A stretch of DNA of 64,000 nt from CAXNKH01 sp049296795 (GTDB lineage Bacteria > Pseudomonadota > Gammaproteobacteria > Burkholderiales > Burkholderiaceae_C), in the NCBI GenBank assembly GCA_049296795.1, contig JBAQTC010000030.1, forward strand, positions 1 through 64,000. Direction: 5' to 3'. Made by a program: the position numbers and the translations under genes. Of the stretch, positions 1 through 8,797 are shown piece by piece (the first letter of the stretch is position 1; the number at the start of each line of letters is the position of its first letter). The notes under the pieces are model-generated. The model did not search any database, had not been told where the DNA came from, and saw only the letters and a list, made by a program, of their open reading frames with translations.

Positions 1-172
1 TTGCTTTGGTGTTCGGCAGTGGCAAAGCTGAGTTGTTGCATGTTGATTCTTGTCGGGTGGCTGTAGCTATATGATGACTCAAAGTCGTGGGCGGCTGACA
101 TTCAAAGCTGTTAAATCAGCGTTTCCCTAGAATCGGCTCGAATCAAATGAACCTCAAGAAAGCTCAGAATTT
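1..172. other. Upstream intergenic sequence, nothing recognised
   Basis: I see no convincing reading frame, tRNA or terminator here. It should hold the promoter of the following DapA-family/efflux operon, but I cannot point to a credible -35/-10 pair. It may also include the end of a gene outside the window. Confidence 0.4.
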
Positions 173-1111
173 ATGCCCAAAAAACTCGATGCCTCAGCCA
201 CAGGCGTGTACCTGATTGCCGTTACGCCCTTCACCGATGAGGGCGCACTCGATTTGGTCAGCACTGACCGCATGGTGGATTTTTACCTTGACTGTGGTGT
301 CACCGGCTTGACGGTGCTGGGCATCATGGGCGAGGCGACCAAACTTACGGCGCAAGAGTCACGTGCTTTTGTCAAACAGGTGGTGAACCGGGTTGACGGT
401 CGGGTACCGGTGGTGGTGGGCGCTTCTGCGCCGGGATTCGCTCCGATGCGTGAACTGACGGATAGCGTGATGGCCATGGGTGCAGCTGGCGTGATGGTGG
501 CGCCGCCGTCGACTGTACGCACCGACGATCAGATCGCGGCCTACTTTGATATGGTCAACGAGACACTGGGTGCTGATGTGCCGTGGGTGTTGCAAGACCA
601 TCCGGTTTCCACTGGGGTTCAAATGTCAACGGCAGTCGTGCTGCGCATTCTGAAGAATTCGCCCAACTGCGTCATGCTTAAACACGAAGACTGTCCTGGA
701 CTTGCCAAGCTTTCGGCCATTCGTGCTGCCAGCGACAAGGGTGATCTCAAGCGCGTGTCGATCCTCACCGGCAACGGCGGCGGCCTGTTCTTGCCTGAAG
801 AACTTACACGCGGAGCTGACGGTGCGATGACCGGTTTTGCCTATCCAGAAATGATGGTTGATGTATGTCGATCCCACGCGAGTGGCGATGTGGAACGGGC
901 TCACGATATTTTTGATGCCTATTTGCCACTGGCACGCTATGAGCAGCAAGCCGGAATTGGCCTGGCGGTGCGCAAGCACATCATGGCGCAGCGCGGCGTG
1001 ATTGCCAGTGCGGCGGTGCGTAAACCTGGCCCCAAGCTTTCAGCGGCCGATGTGGCTGACATCGAGCGCTTGACGCGACGCCAAACGCGAAAACTGGCTG
1101 AACTTGAATAA
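173..1111 (+). CDS. Dihydrodipicolinate synthase (DapA) superfamily protein, non-canonical
   Basis: This 312-residue protein is a class I pyruvate-dependent aldolase/lyase of the DapA/NanA TIM-barrel family. The Schiff-base lysine is K170 in VMLKHED. The pyruvate-binding loop reads GIMGE (about 50-54) instead of GTTGE, and the position where DapA carries its proton-relay tyrosine (YNxP) reads QDHP (about 141-144). Those changes argue against authentic 4-hydroxy-tetrahydrodipicolinate synthase and suggest another keto-acid aldolase or dehydratase; the substrate cannot be read from sequence. The stop lies 8 bases before the efflux adaptor start, so the gene is probably cotranscribed with the RND pump. 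The ATG at 173 is the first in-frame start and gives the expected family N-terminus. Confidence 0.85.
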   Translation: MPKKLDASATGVYLIAVTPFTDEGALDLVSTDRMVDFYLDCGVTGLTVLGIMGEATKLTAQESRAFVKQVVNRVDGRVPVVVGASAPGFAPMRELTDSVMAMGAAGVMVAPPSTVRTDDQIAAYFDMVNETLGADVPWVLQDHPVSTGVQMSTAVVLRILKNSPNCVMLKHEDCPGLAKLSAIRAASDKGDLKRVSILTGNGGGLFLPEELTRGADGAMTGFAYPEMMVDVCRSHASGDVERAHDIFDAYLPLARYEQQAGIGLAVRKHIMAQRGVIASAAVRKPGPKLSAADVADIERLTRRQTRKLAELE

Positions 1112-1119
1112 ATTTCCCT

Positions 1120-2343
1120 ATGCCGACCTTTGTCCCCCATCACACGCTGCATTACTTTACGACTAGGCTGGTGCTTGCACTGCCCATTATTTTGACGGCC
1201 TGCGGTCCTTCGGTGGGGAACACACCCACGGGTCTAGGCGGCGCCATGCCGCCGCCTGAGGTCAGCGTCATCACGCTGCAAGCCAAGACACAGCCGCTGG
1301 CGATTGAATATGTAGGTCAGACCGCAGGTTCGCGTGAAACCGAGGTGCGGGCGCGGGTGGCGGGTATTCTGCAGCAACGTCTTTTTGTCGAGGGCGCAGC
1401 AGTGCAGGCGGGAACGCCTTTATTTCAGATCGACCCAGCCACTTTCCAGAACCAGCTCGCATCGGCGGAAGCCAATTTGGCCGTGGCCGAGGCCAGGGTG
1501 AAACAGGCCCGACGCGACCAGGCCCGTGCCGCTCCGCTGGCGGCTGAAAAAGCCATCAGCCAGAAGGAAGCCGACGACAGCCAATCAGCACTCGAATCGG
1601 CCGAGGCCTTGCGGAAGCTGTCGCAGGCGCAAGTCAATGAAGCCCGTCTGAATCTGATCTACACCAAGGTGGTGGCACCGATTGCGGGTGTCACTAGCGT
1701 GGCGGCCAAGTCCGACGGCAACCTGATCAGCGCCAGCGATAGCCTGCTGACCACCATCGTGCAAACCCACCCGATGTATGTGAACTTCAGCCTGTCGGAA
1801 GCCGATGTGTTGCGCCTGACGCAGCAGCTCGGTGCCGGGCAGTTGAACCTGCCGGGCAATGGCAAGCGCGCTGCCAATGGCAGTCTGGGTTTTAACGTGA
1901 GCGTCAAACTGGCTGACGGTAGCAGCTACCCGCGCACGGGAAAACTCAACTTCACCAGCGAAAAGGCCAACCCGCAGACCGGCAGTTTTGAAGCCCGAGC
2001 CGAGTTGCCCAATCCCGATGGGGTCTTGCGTCCGGGTCAGTTTGTGCGCGTGGTGTTGGGCGGTGCCAGCCGACCTAATAGCTTGAGCGTGCCGCAGCGA
2101 GCAGTGATCGACAGCCCTTTTGGCAAGATCGTTTTTGTCGTTAACAAGGAAAACAAACTGGAGCCGCGCCCGGTCGAGCTCGACGGCTGGAGTCAGGGCG
2201 AGTGGATTGTGACCAAGGGCGTTCAAGCCGGGGAGCGGGTGCTGGTCGAAGGTTTCATCAAAGCGCATGACCCAGGCATGACGGTGAAACCCGTTCCCTA
2301 TGCGCCAGCCCCAACGGGTGCAGCACCAGCCGCGCCCAAATAA
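1120..2343 (+). CDS. RND efflux periplasmic adaptor (AcrA/MexA family) lipoprotein
   Basis: Membrane fusion protein of 407 residues that would link the inner-membrane pump to the outer-membrane channel. The N-terminus has a hydrophobic signal and a lipobox ending LTAC, placing the lipidated cysteine at C28. A barrel-sandwich lipoyl half follows (about 65-100), then an alanine-rich alpha-hairpin (about 100-165), the second lipoyl half (VVAPIAG, about 185) and the beta-barrel and membrane-proximal domains. The C-terminus is proline/alanine rich. It lies 14 bases before the pump gene and forms an adaptor-pump-channel operon with the next two genes. The exported substrates cannot be predicted. 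Confidence 0.95.
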   Translation: MPTFVPHHTLHYFTTRLVLALPIILTACGPSVGNTPTGLGGAMPPPEVSVITLQAKTQPLAIEYVGQTAGSRETEVRARVAGILQQRLFVEGAAVQAGTPLFQIDPATFQNQLASAEANLAVAEARVKQARRDQARAAPLAAEKAISQKEADDSQSALESAEALRKLSQAQVNEARLNLIYTKVVAPIAGVTSVAAKSDGNLISASDSLLTTIVQTHPMYVNFSLSEADVLRLTQQLGAGQLNLPGNGKRAANGSLGFNVSVKLADGSSYPRTGKLNFTSEKANPQTGSFEARAELPNPDGVLRPGQFVRVVLGGASRPNSLSVPQRAVIDSPFGKIVFVVNKENKLEPRPVELDGWSQGEWIVTKGVQAGERVLVEGFIKAHDPGMTVKPVPYAPAPTGAAPAAPK

Positions 2344-2357
2344 ACAGCAACAAACCC

Positions 2358-5300
2358 ATGTTCTCCAAGTTTTTCATTGACCGTCCGATCTTCGCGACGG
2401 TGCTCTCGCTGTTCCTGGTCATGGCCGGATTGGCAGCGATGCAGATTTTGCCGATCTCGCGTTACCCGGAAATTTCTCCGCCGGTGGTCAACGTGCGGGC
2501 GATTTATCCCGGCGCCTCGGCCGAGGTGCTGGAAACCACGGTAGCCGCGCCGATTGAACAATCCATCAACGGCGTAGAGAAAATGCTCTACATGGACAGT
2601 ACGTCTTCGGGCGACGGCGTGGTGTCGATCAATGTGACGTTTGATGTCGGCACCAACCTGGACATTGCAGCCGTCAACGTGAACAACCGCGTCAATCAGG
2701 TCTTGAGCAAGCTGCCGCAAGAAGTGCAGCGCCAGGGACTCACGGTGAGCAAGAGTTCGGCCAATTTTCTGGTAGTGGCGGCGGTGTATTCGCCCGATGA
2801 CCGCTATGACGCGCTGTTCATTTCCAACTACGTTACGCAAAACATGCTGGACGCGGTCAAGCGCGTTCCCGGCACCACCAATGTGCAAATCTTTGGTGCA
2901 AAGGACTACGCCATGCGCCTGTGGCTGCGGCCCGATCGGATGGCGCAACTGGGCATCACGGTGGGCGATATCAGCAGCGCCGTGACTGAGCAAAACGCCC
3001 AGTACGCGGCCGGCAAGATCGGCTCGCCGCCCAACAACACCGAAGAGCTGACGCTGACCGTCACGGCACGCGGTCGCCTGTTGGAGCCCGAGCAGTTTGG
3101 CAACATCGTGCTCCGCTCTGGCGACAAAGGCGCGATCGTTCGCCTCAAAGACGTGGCGCGGGTCGAGCTGGGCTCCAAGGACTACAACTTCTACGGCCGC
3201 GTTAACGGCCACCCCTCGGTGCCGGTGGGCGTGTTTTTGCAAACCGGCGCCAATGCGCTGGAAACTCGCGCGGCGGTGGAAAAAACCCTGGTCGCGTTAA
3301 AGGCCAAGTTTCCTGCTGGCTTGACCTATTCCACGCCTTATGACACCACGCCTTTCGTCGCCGAGTCCATCCACGAGGTGCTCAAAACCCTGATCGAAGC
3401 GATGGTGCTGGTGTTCCTCGTCGTGTACCTGTTTTTGCAAAGCTGGCGCGCCACAATCATTCCGACGCTGGCGGTTCCGGTCTCGCTGATCGGTACCCTG
3501 GCCGGCCTGCACCTGTTGGGCTACAGCATCAACACGCTGACGCTGTTTGGCATGGTGCTGTCGATCGGCATCGTAGTGGATGATGCCATCGTGGTGCTGG
3601 AAAACGTCGAGCGCCTGATGCACGAGGAAAACATGAGTCCGCGCGACGCGGCGATTGAAGCCATGCGCGAGGTGACGCGCCCGGTGATTGCCATTGTGCT
3701 AGTGTTGTGCGCGGCCTTTATTCCGGTGGCATTTTTGGGCGGTTTGGCGGGAGAGTTGTACCGCCAGTTCTCGGTGACGATTTCCATCGCCGTGGTGCTG
3801 TCGGGTTTTGTTGCGCTGACACTGACACCGGCCCTGTGCGCGGTGTTGCTCAAGCCCGGGGCCGAGCGCAAGAACAAATTCTTTGACCATTTCAACGCTG
3901 GCTTCAAGCGCCTGACGCGGCGCTACACCCAGGGTGTGGCTTTCTTTCTCAAACGCGGCGTGCTGGGCATGTTGTTGTTTGGCTGCATGTTGGGGCTGAC
4001 CGGCTTGATGGTGAAAATCGTTCCCGGCGCCCTGGTGCCGGATGAAGACCAGGGCTATTTCATTGGCGCGGTGATCTTGCCCGAGGGCTCGTCGCTGGAG
4101 CGCACGAATCAGGTGGTCAAGCAGGTGGAGGCGGCCATGTCACCCAACAAAAACATCGACTCCGTGTTCAGTTTGGTGGGCCTGAATTTCCTGGGGGGAG
4201 GGGGGCTGAAATCGTCTGCCGCCACCCTGTTCTTCCCGCTCAAGCCCTGGGCCGAGCGCGACCAGACGGCCAAAGAGCTGGTGATGGAAACCTATATGAA
4301 AACCGGTGGCATCAAGGCCGGCCTGCCGCTGGCCTTTGCCCCACCCGCCATTCAAGGCCTGGGCCAGACCGGCGGCTTTGAGTTCTACTTGCAAAACAAG
4401 GGCGATGGCGGCGTTCGGCGTTTGGCGCAACTCTTGCCCGGACTGCTGGAAGAAGCCAATAAACAGCCCGAGCTGCAAGGTGTCAAAACCATCTGGCAGG
4501 CCAACTCGCCCCAGCTTTTTGTCAATGTGGACACCGAGAAAGTGCGCGCCCTGGGCCTGAACGTGGCTGACATCTACAACACCCTGGCGGCCACGCTGGG
4601 CAGCTACTACGTCAACGACTTTAATAAGAGCGGTCGAATTTACCAGGTGCTGATGCAGGCCGAAGGCCAGTACCGCGCCAAACCGGAGGACATTGGTGCT
4701 TTGTACGTGCGCGCCAAGTCGGGCCAGATGGTGCCGATCCGCGCCGTGGCCGAGGTTAAGTTTGTGGCCGGCCCCGATTCGGTTCAGCACTTCAACGCGT
4801 TACCCAGCATCCAGATTCTGGGTGAGCCTAAACCCGGCTACAGCTCGGGCCAGGCCATCGCCGCGATGGAGCGGGTGGCCAACCAGGTCTTGCCGACGGA
4901 TGCGGGATACGACTGGGGCGGCAGCGCTTTCCAGCAAAAGCGCAGCAGCAGCGCAGCGGGGATCGCCCTGGGTGCAGGCATCCTGATGATCTTTTTGATT
5001 CTGGCGGCTCAGTACGAAAAATGGACCTTGCCTTTGTCGGTGTTGCTGGCCCTGCCTTTTGGAATTTTTGGGGCGCTGGCAGCGGTGTACTTGCGCCATT
5101 TCACCAACGACGTGTACTTCCAGATTGGCTTGGTCACCCTGTTGGGCTTGTCGGCCAAAAATGCGATTTTGATTGTGGAATTTGCCAGTGTGCTGGTGCA
5201 GCAGGGCCAGTCGCCCGTGGCGGCGGCGCTGGAGGCGGCACGCCTGCGTTTCCGGCCGATTTTGATGACTTCGCTGGCTTTTATTCTGGGCGTTCTGCCG

Positions 5301-5510
5301 CTGGCTTTTTCCAGTGGCGCGGGCGCAGCGGCGCGCCAATCCATAGGCACCGGCGTGCTGGGTGGCATGCTGGCGGCGACCTTTTTGGCGATCTTCATGG
5401 TGCCGCTGTTTTTCAAGCTGGTGAACGACTGGCACTTCAGAAGCAAGCCCGAAGACTATGCCCATGTGAATCAGCCGCTGCACCTGGACGGGGGGAATCA
5501 TCATGCTTAA
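2358..5510 (+). CDS. RND multidrug efflux pump, AcrB/MexB (HAE1) type
   Basis: Inner-membrane proton-driven pump of 1050 residues, the normal length for the hydrophobe/amphiphile efflux-1 family. It begins with the typical FFIDRPIFATV cytoplasmic/TM1 sequence. The paired proton-relay aspartates are at about D408-D409 in the TM4 motif GIVVDDAIVVLENVER, and the TM10 region has GLSAKNAILIVEFA. Two large periplasmic loops give the porter and docking domains, and twelve membrane segments are evident in the usual pattern. The stop overlaps the start of the outer-membrane factor by 8 bases, implying translational coupling. Confidence 0.97.
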   Translation: MFSKFFIDRPIFATVLSLFLVMAGLAAMQILPISRYPEISPPVVNVRAIYPGASAEVLETTVAAPIEQSINGVEKMLYMDSTSSGDGVVSINVTFDVGTNLDIAAVNVNNRVNQVLSKLPQEVQRQGLTVSKSSANFLVVAAVYSPDDRYDALFISNYVTQNMLDAVKRVPGTTNVQIFGAKDYAMRLWLRPDRMAQLGITVGDISSAVTEQNAQYAAGKIGSPPNNTEELTLTVTARGRLLEPEQFGNIVLRSGDKGAIVRLKDVARVELGSKDYNFYGRVNGHPSVPVGVFLQTGANALETRAAVEKTLVALKAKFPAGLTYSTPYDTTPFVAESIHEVLKTLIEAMVLVFLVVYLFLQSWRATIIPTLAVPVSLIGTLAGLHLLGYSINTLTLFGMVLSIGIVVDDAIVVLENVERLMHEENMSPRDAAIEAMREVTRPVIAIVLVLCAAFIPVAFLGGLAGELYRQFSVTISIAVVLSGFVALTLTPALCAVLLKPGAERKNKFFDHFNAGFKRLTRRYTQGVAFFLKRGVLGMLLFGCMLGLTGLMVKIVPGALVPDEDQGYFIGAVILPEGSSLERTNQVVKQVEAAMSPNKNIDSVFSLVGLNFLGGGGLKSSAATLFFPLKPWAERDQTAKELVMETYMKTGGIKAGLPLAFAPPAIQGLGQTGGFEFYLQNKGDGGVRRLAQLLPGLLEEANKQPELQGVKTIWQANSPQLFVNVDTEKVRALGLNVADIYNTLAATLGSYYVNDFNKSGRIYQVLMQAEGQYRAKPEDIGALYVRAKSGQMVPIRAVAEVKFVAGPDSVQHFNALPSIQILGEPKPGYSSGQAIAAMERVANQVLPTDAGYDWGGSAFQQKRSSSAAGIALGAGILMIFLILAAQYEKWTLPLSVLLALPFGIFGALAAVYLRHFTNDVYFQIGLVTLLGLSAKNAILIVEFASVLVQQGQSPVAAALEAARLRFRPILMTSLAFILGVLPLAFSSGAGAAARQSIGTGVLGGMLAATFLAIFMVPLFFKLVNDWHFRSKPEDYAHVNQPLHLDGGNHHA

Positions 5511-6966
5511 TCGATTCGCTCAAACTGGAAAAATCACGATGGCGATCGTCGTTGCGTCCACCCTGTCGGCCTGCGGTGTTGCCAAGTTAGGGCCCGATTA
5601 CCAACGCCCAGTCATCGACGTGCCGAGCAGTCTGCCGTCGCTTGGCGGGGCGAGCAATGTGAACTGGCTGAGTTGGTGGAGAAATTTTAACGATCCGGTG
5701 CTCGACGCCATGCTGCAAGAGGCCGCCAGCAACAGCCAGGACCTGGCCCAGGCCAGCGCCCGTATGGCTGAGGCGCGCGCCATGCTGGACCAAAGCCAAT
5801 CCAATTTCTACCCCACGGTGGATTTGAGCGCCAGTTCTTCACGTCAACGCACCAGTCAACAAGCCAGTCACTTTATTCCCAGCGTGGGCCCCTACTCGAA
5901 CAACCAGCAACTCGGTTTGAGTGCCAGTTACGAAATAGATTTTTGGGGTAAATATGCTCGGGCTGACGAAGCGGCCCAGGCCCGTTTGCTCGGTCAGGCC
6001 GCCGCCCGCGGCACGGTGCTCACAACGCTGTACGCCAACGTCGCGCAAAGCTACTTTGCCTTGCGCGCCCTGGATGCGCAGTTGGAGTTGGCGGTGCAAA
6101 CTTTGGCCACGCGGCAAGAAAATCTTCGCTTGCAAACACTTCGCTTTGCGGCCGGTGTGATTGGGGAGATCGACTTGCGACAAGCCGACTCTGAAGCGCT
6201 GAGCCTGCAAGCCACTCAGCAACAAGTCCTGCAAAACCGAAGCAATGCCGAGTCGGCTCTGGCGCTGTTATTGGGCCGAAAACCGGCCGATATTTTGCGA
6301 CCGGTTCTGGCGCGTGGCTCAGAAGTGGGCAGTTTGGTCACGCAATGGGCAATACCCGCCAATCTGCCCTCCGATGTGTTGCGCCAGCGCCCTGATGTGG
6401 TGAGTGCCGAACAGGCGCTGATTGCAGCTAACGCCGACATCGGCCAGGCCAAAGCATCGTATTTCCCCAAGATCAGTTTGACGGCTGGGCTTGGGCAGCA
6501 GTCTAAAGACTTGGCCAATCTGTTCGATCCACTCTCGTTGTTTTGGACCTTGATGGGCAACTTGACGCAACCCGTGTTTCGCGCCGGCGCGGCAGACGCG
6601 GTCGTGGCAGCCGCTACTGCCAGAGAGCAACAGGCGCTGGCCCAGTACACCCAGTCTGTGCAAAACGCTTTTCGGGATGTGCACGATGCGCTCAACAATG
6701 TGGCGACTGGACGCGACTTGGTGGCGACCAGCACGCAACGTGTTGTAGCCCTGCGCTCAACGCTGCGCTTGGCCGATTTGCGTTACAAGGGCGGTTACGC
6801 TAGTTTCCTTGAAGTGCTCAACGCCCAGCGCGATCTAGCCCAGGCGCAAGCGGCTCTGGTTGAAGGCCAGCGCAACCAACTGACGGCAGTGGTGGCCTTG
6901 TACAAGGCGCTGGGTGGCGGCTGGGATGCAAGCTCCTCGGGCGCTCGGAGTGCCGTCAAATCCTGA
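5503..6966 (+). CDS. RND efflux outer membrane factor, NodT/OprM family lipoprotein
   Basis: Outer-membrane channel lipoprotein of 487 residues, the third part of the tripartite pump. The signal peptide ends in a lipobox LSAC with the lipidated cysteine at C24. The body has the duplicated OEP structure: helical hairpins rich in A, Q and L, with the first beta-hairpin around GLSASYEIDFWGKY and the second around SLTAGLGQQS. RQRPDVVSAEQAL is the usual family signature before the second repeat. The gene overlaps the end of the pump gene and appears to end the operon; no clear terminator follows it. Confidence 0.95.
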   Translation: MLNRFAQTGKITMAIVVASTLSACGVAKLGPDYQRPVIDVPSSLPSLGGASNVNWLSWWRNFNDPVLDAMLQEAASNSQDLAQASARMAEARAMLDQSQSNFYPTVDLSASSSRQRTSQQASHFIPSVGPYSNNQQLGLSASYEIDFWGKYARADEAAQARLLGQAAARGTVLTTLYANVAQSYFALRALDAQLELAVQTLATRQENLRLQTLRFAAGVIGEIDLRQADSEALSLQATQQQVLQNRSNAESALALLLGRKPADILRPVLARGSEVGSLVTQWAIPANLPSDVLRQRPDVVSAEQALIAANADIGQAKASYFPKISLTAGLGQQSKDLANLFDPLSLFWTLMGNLTQPVFRAGAADAVVAAATAREQQALAQYTQSVQNAFRDVHDALNNVATGRDLVATSTQRVVALRSTLRLADLRYKGGYASFLEVLNAQRDLAQAQAALVEGQRNQLTAVVALYKALGGGWDASSSGARSAVKS

Positions 6967-7017
6967 GTCACAAGGTGGGCTGCGATGGGCTCAGTGCAAC
7001 TCTTACTGTAGGCAGAG

Positions 7018-7306
7018 TTAGTTGCCCTCGGTTTCCTTGAACCATGCGGCTTTTGAGTCCACGAACTTGCAGATGTGGTTGACCGAGGTGAGGTCGGGCA
7101 GGTCGTTGTCCTCAAACACCACGCTCCGGCGCTCAAGCGCATGGATTTCTAAATCGATGTCATCGACCTCGAAGCGCGCAATGGTGCAGACGGCCTTGGT
7201 TCCGCCTGCCCTCGGCCTTTAGCCCCAGCTCTTGCTCGTAAAAATTGCGTGCCCGAATCGTGCCCATGACTGGGACGATGGAGGTAAGTGGGGCAACATT
7301 GAGCAT
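7018..7306 (-). pseudogene. Glyoxalase/VOC family pseudogene, internally deleted and frameshifted
   Basis: Reading leftward, a good Shine-Dalgarno (AGGAGG at about 7309-7315) precedes an ATG at 7304-7306. The first frame encodes a VOC N-terminus, including RARNFYEQELGLKAEG, then runs out of homology and stops at about 7160. A second frame between about 7204 and 7018 carries the family C-terminus, including FEVDDIDLEIHALE and KAAWFKETEGN, ending in TAA. Compared with normal 115-125 residue VOC proteins, about 35-40 central residues are missing, the frame changes at about 7205, and the last few residues are absent. The ribosome binding site is intact, so decay may be recent. The original substrate is unknown. 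Confidence 0.8.
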
Positions 7307-7407
7307 GATCCTCCTGAAAACGAGTGTCCCCCAAACGGTGAATCTCGGTATAGGAAGACTTGGCAAAATTTCCAGTCAGTGAACCTATGGGCCGGTCCTG
7401 CCATCTT

Positions 7408-8757
7408 TTAGGTCAGTTTTTTAACCAATACTTGAGACTTCCGATCCCAGTTGTACTTGCGTTTGCGCGCTTCTGGCAGTTGTTCCGGGTCAGCTTGCAC
7501 GAAGCCCCGGCGCAAAAACCAATGCGTGGTGCGGGTTGTGAGTACAAAGATGCTTTCCAGCCCCAGGCTCCTGGCGCGTTGCTCGATGCGTTTGAGCACC
7601 TTGCCGCCGTCGCCCTGACCCTGGCTTTGGTGTGAGACTGTCAATGCGGCCATTTCGGCTGTTTTAGATTCAGGATAGGGGTAGAAGGCAGCACAGGCGA
7701 AGATCACGCCGTCGTGTTCCAGAATGGTGTAGTTGCCTATGTCGCGTTCAATTTCAGTACGGTCACGTTTGACCAGCGTGCCGTCTTTCTCGAAGGGCTC
7801 AATCAACTGCAAAATACCACCCACATCGTCGGACGTGGCCTCGCGCAGCTCTTCGAGTTTTTCATCCACCACCATGGTGCCAATGCCGTCGTGCACATAA
7901 ATCTCAAGCAGTAGTGAGCCATCCCGTTCAAAGGGGATGATGTGACTGCGCTCAACGCCGGCTTTGCAGGCTTTCACGCAATGCTGGAGGTAAAACCCGG
8001 TATCGCAGGTCAGTTTTGGCTCGGGCAACTCGGCCAGCAATTTTTCAGCGGCTGCCAGCGGCAGCTCGGTGTCGATGGGGTTGTCCGGGCTTTCGGGTTC
8101 GGTCGCTCGGATCCGGATGCCAGGACTTTCGGTCAGAAAGATCAGTTTGTCCGCTTGCAAGGCCACGGCCACTGAAGTGGCGACCTCTTCCATGTTGAGG
8201 TTAAAAGCCTCGCCCGTGGGGGAGAAACCAAAGGGCGACAGCAGGACCATGGCGCCAAAGTCCAGCGTGTGTTGGATGGCGGCGGTATCCACCTTGCGCA
8301 CCAGTCCTGAGTGTTTGAAATCCACCCCATCCAAAATGCCAACCGGTCGAGCAGTGATGAAATTGCCTGAAATTACCCGCACCGTTGCCCCCGCCATGGG
8401 CGTGTTGGGCAGGCCTTGGCTGAAAGCGGCCTCGATCTCGTAGCGCAACTGCCCCGCAGCTTCTTGCGCACAGTCCAGCGTCACTGCGTCGGTAATGCGG
8501 ATGCCATGGGAGTATTTGGGCGTATGGCCTTTGGCCAGGAGCTGTTCGTTAACCTGCGGGCGAAAACCGTGCACCAAAACGATCTTCACGCCCATGCTCT
8601 GGATCAAAGCCAGGTCTTGTGCCAAGTGGTGCAACTTACCGGCCGCAATGGCTTCGCCCGCAATGCCCACCACAAAGGTTTTGCCCCGGTGCATGTGGAT
8701 GTAGGGCGCGACCGAGCGGAACCAGGGGACGAAGGTGGATTCAAAAGCGGTGGACAT
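7408..8757 (-). CDS. argA: Amino-acid N-acetyltransferase (N-acetylglutamate synthase)
   Basis: Catalyses acetyl-CoA plus L-glutamate to N-acetylglutamate, the first step of arginine synthesis, in the cytoplasm. The 449 residues match classic bacterial ArgA: an amino-acid-kinase fold (about 20-290) with the ILVHGFRPQVN type loop, and a C-terminal GNAT domain (about 300-445) with the acetyl-CoA loop at VSHQSQGQGDGGKVLKRIE. In this architecture the kinase domain acts as the arginine-feedback site. It is divergent from hrpA, with a short shared upstream region. The start ATG at 8757 gives the expected MSTAFESTFVPWFR terminus. Confidence 0.96.
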   Translation of the reverse strand: MSTAFESTFVPWFRSVAPYIHMHRGKTFVVGIAGEAIAAGKLHHLAQDLALIQSMGVKIVLVHGFRPQVNEQLLAKGHTPKYSHGIRITDAVTLDCAQEAAGQLRYEIEAAFSQGLPNTPMAGATVRVISGNFITARPVGILDGVDFKHSGLVRKVDTAAIQHTLDFGAMVLLSPFGFSPTGEAFNLNMEEVATSVAVALQADKLIFLTESPGIRIRATEPESPDNPIDTELPLAAAEKLLAELPEPKLTCDTGFYLQHCVKACKAGVERSHIIPFERDGSLLLEIYVHDGIGTMVVDEKLEELREATSDDVGGILQLIEPFEKDGTLVKRDRTEIERDIGNYTILEHDGVIFACAAFYPYPESKTAEMAALTVSHQSQGQGDGGKVLKRIEQRARSLGLESIFVLTTRTTHWFLRRGFVQADPEQLPEARKRKYNWDRKSQVLVKKLT

Positions 8758-8797
8758 GCGTAGTAATCTGCAGATGCATCAATTCGGGCGGGGATAA

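Noticed and set aside
2298..5504. Long minus-strand reading frames opposite the RND pump gene
   Set aside because: They are low-complexity H/R/Q-rich shadows of the GC-rich pump gene and have no protein-family features.
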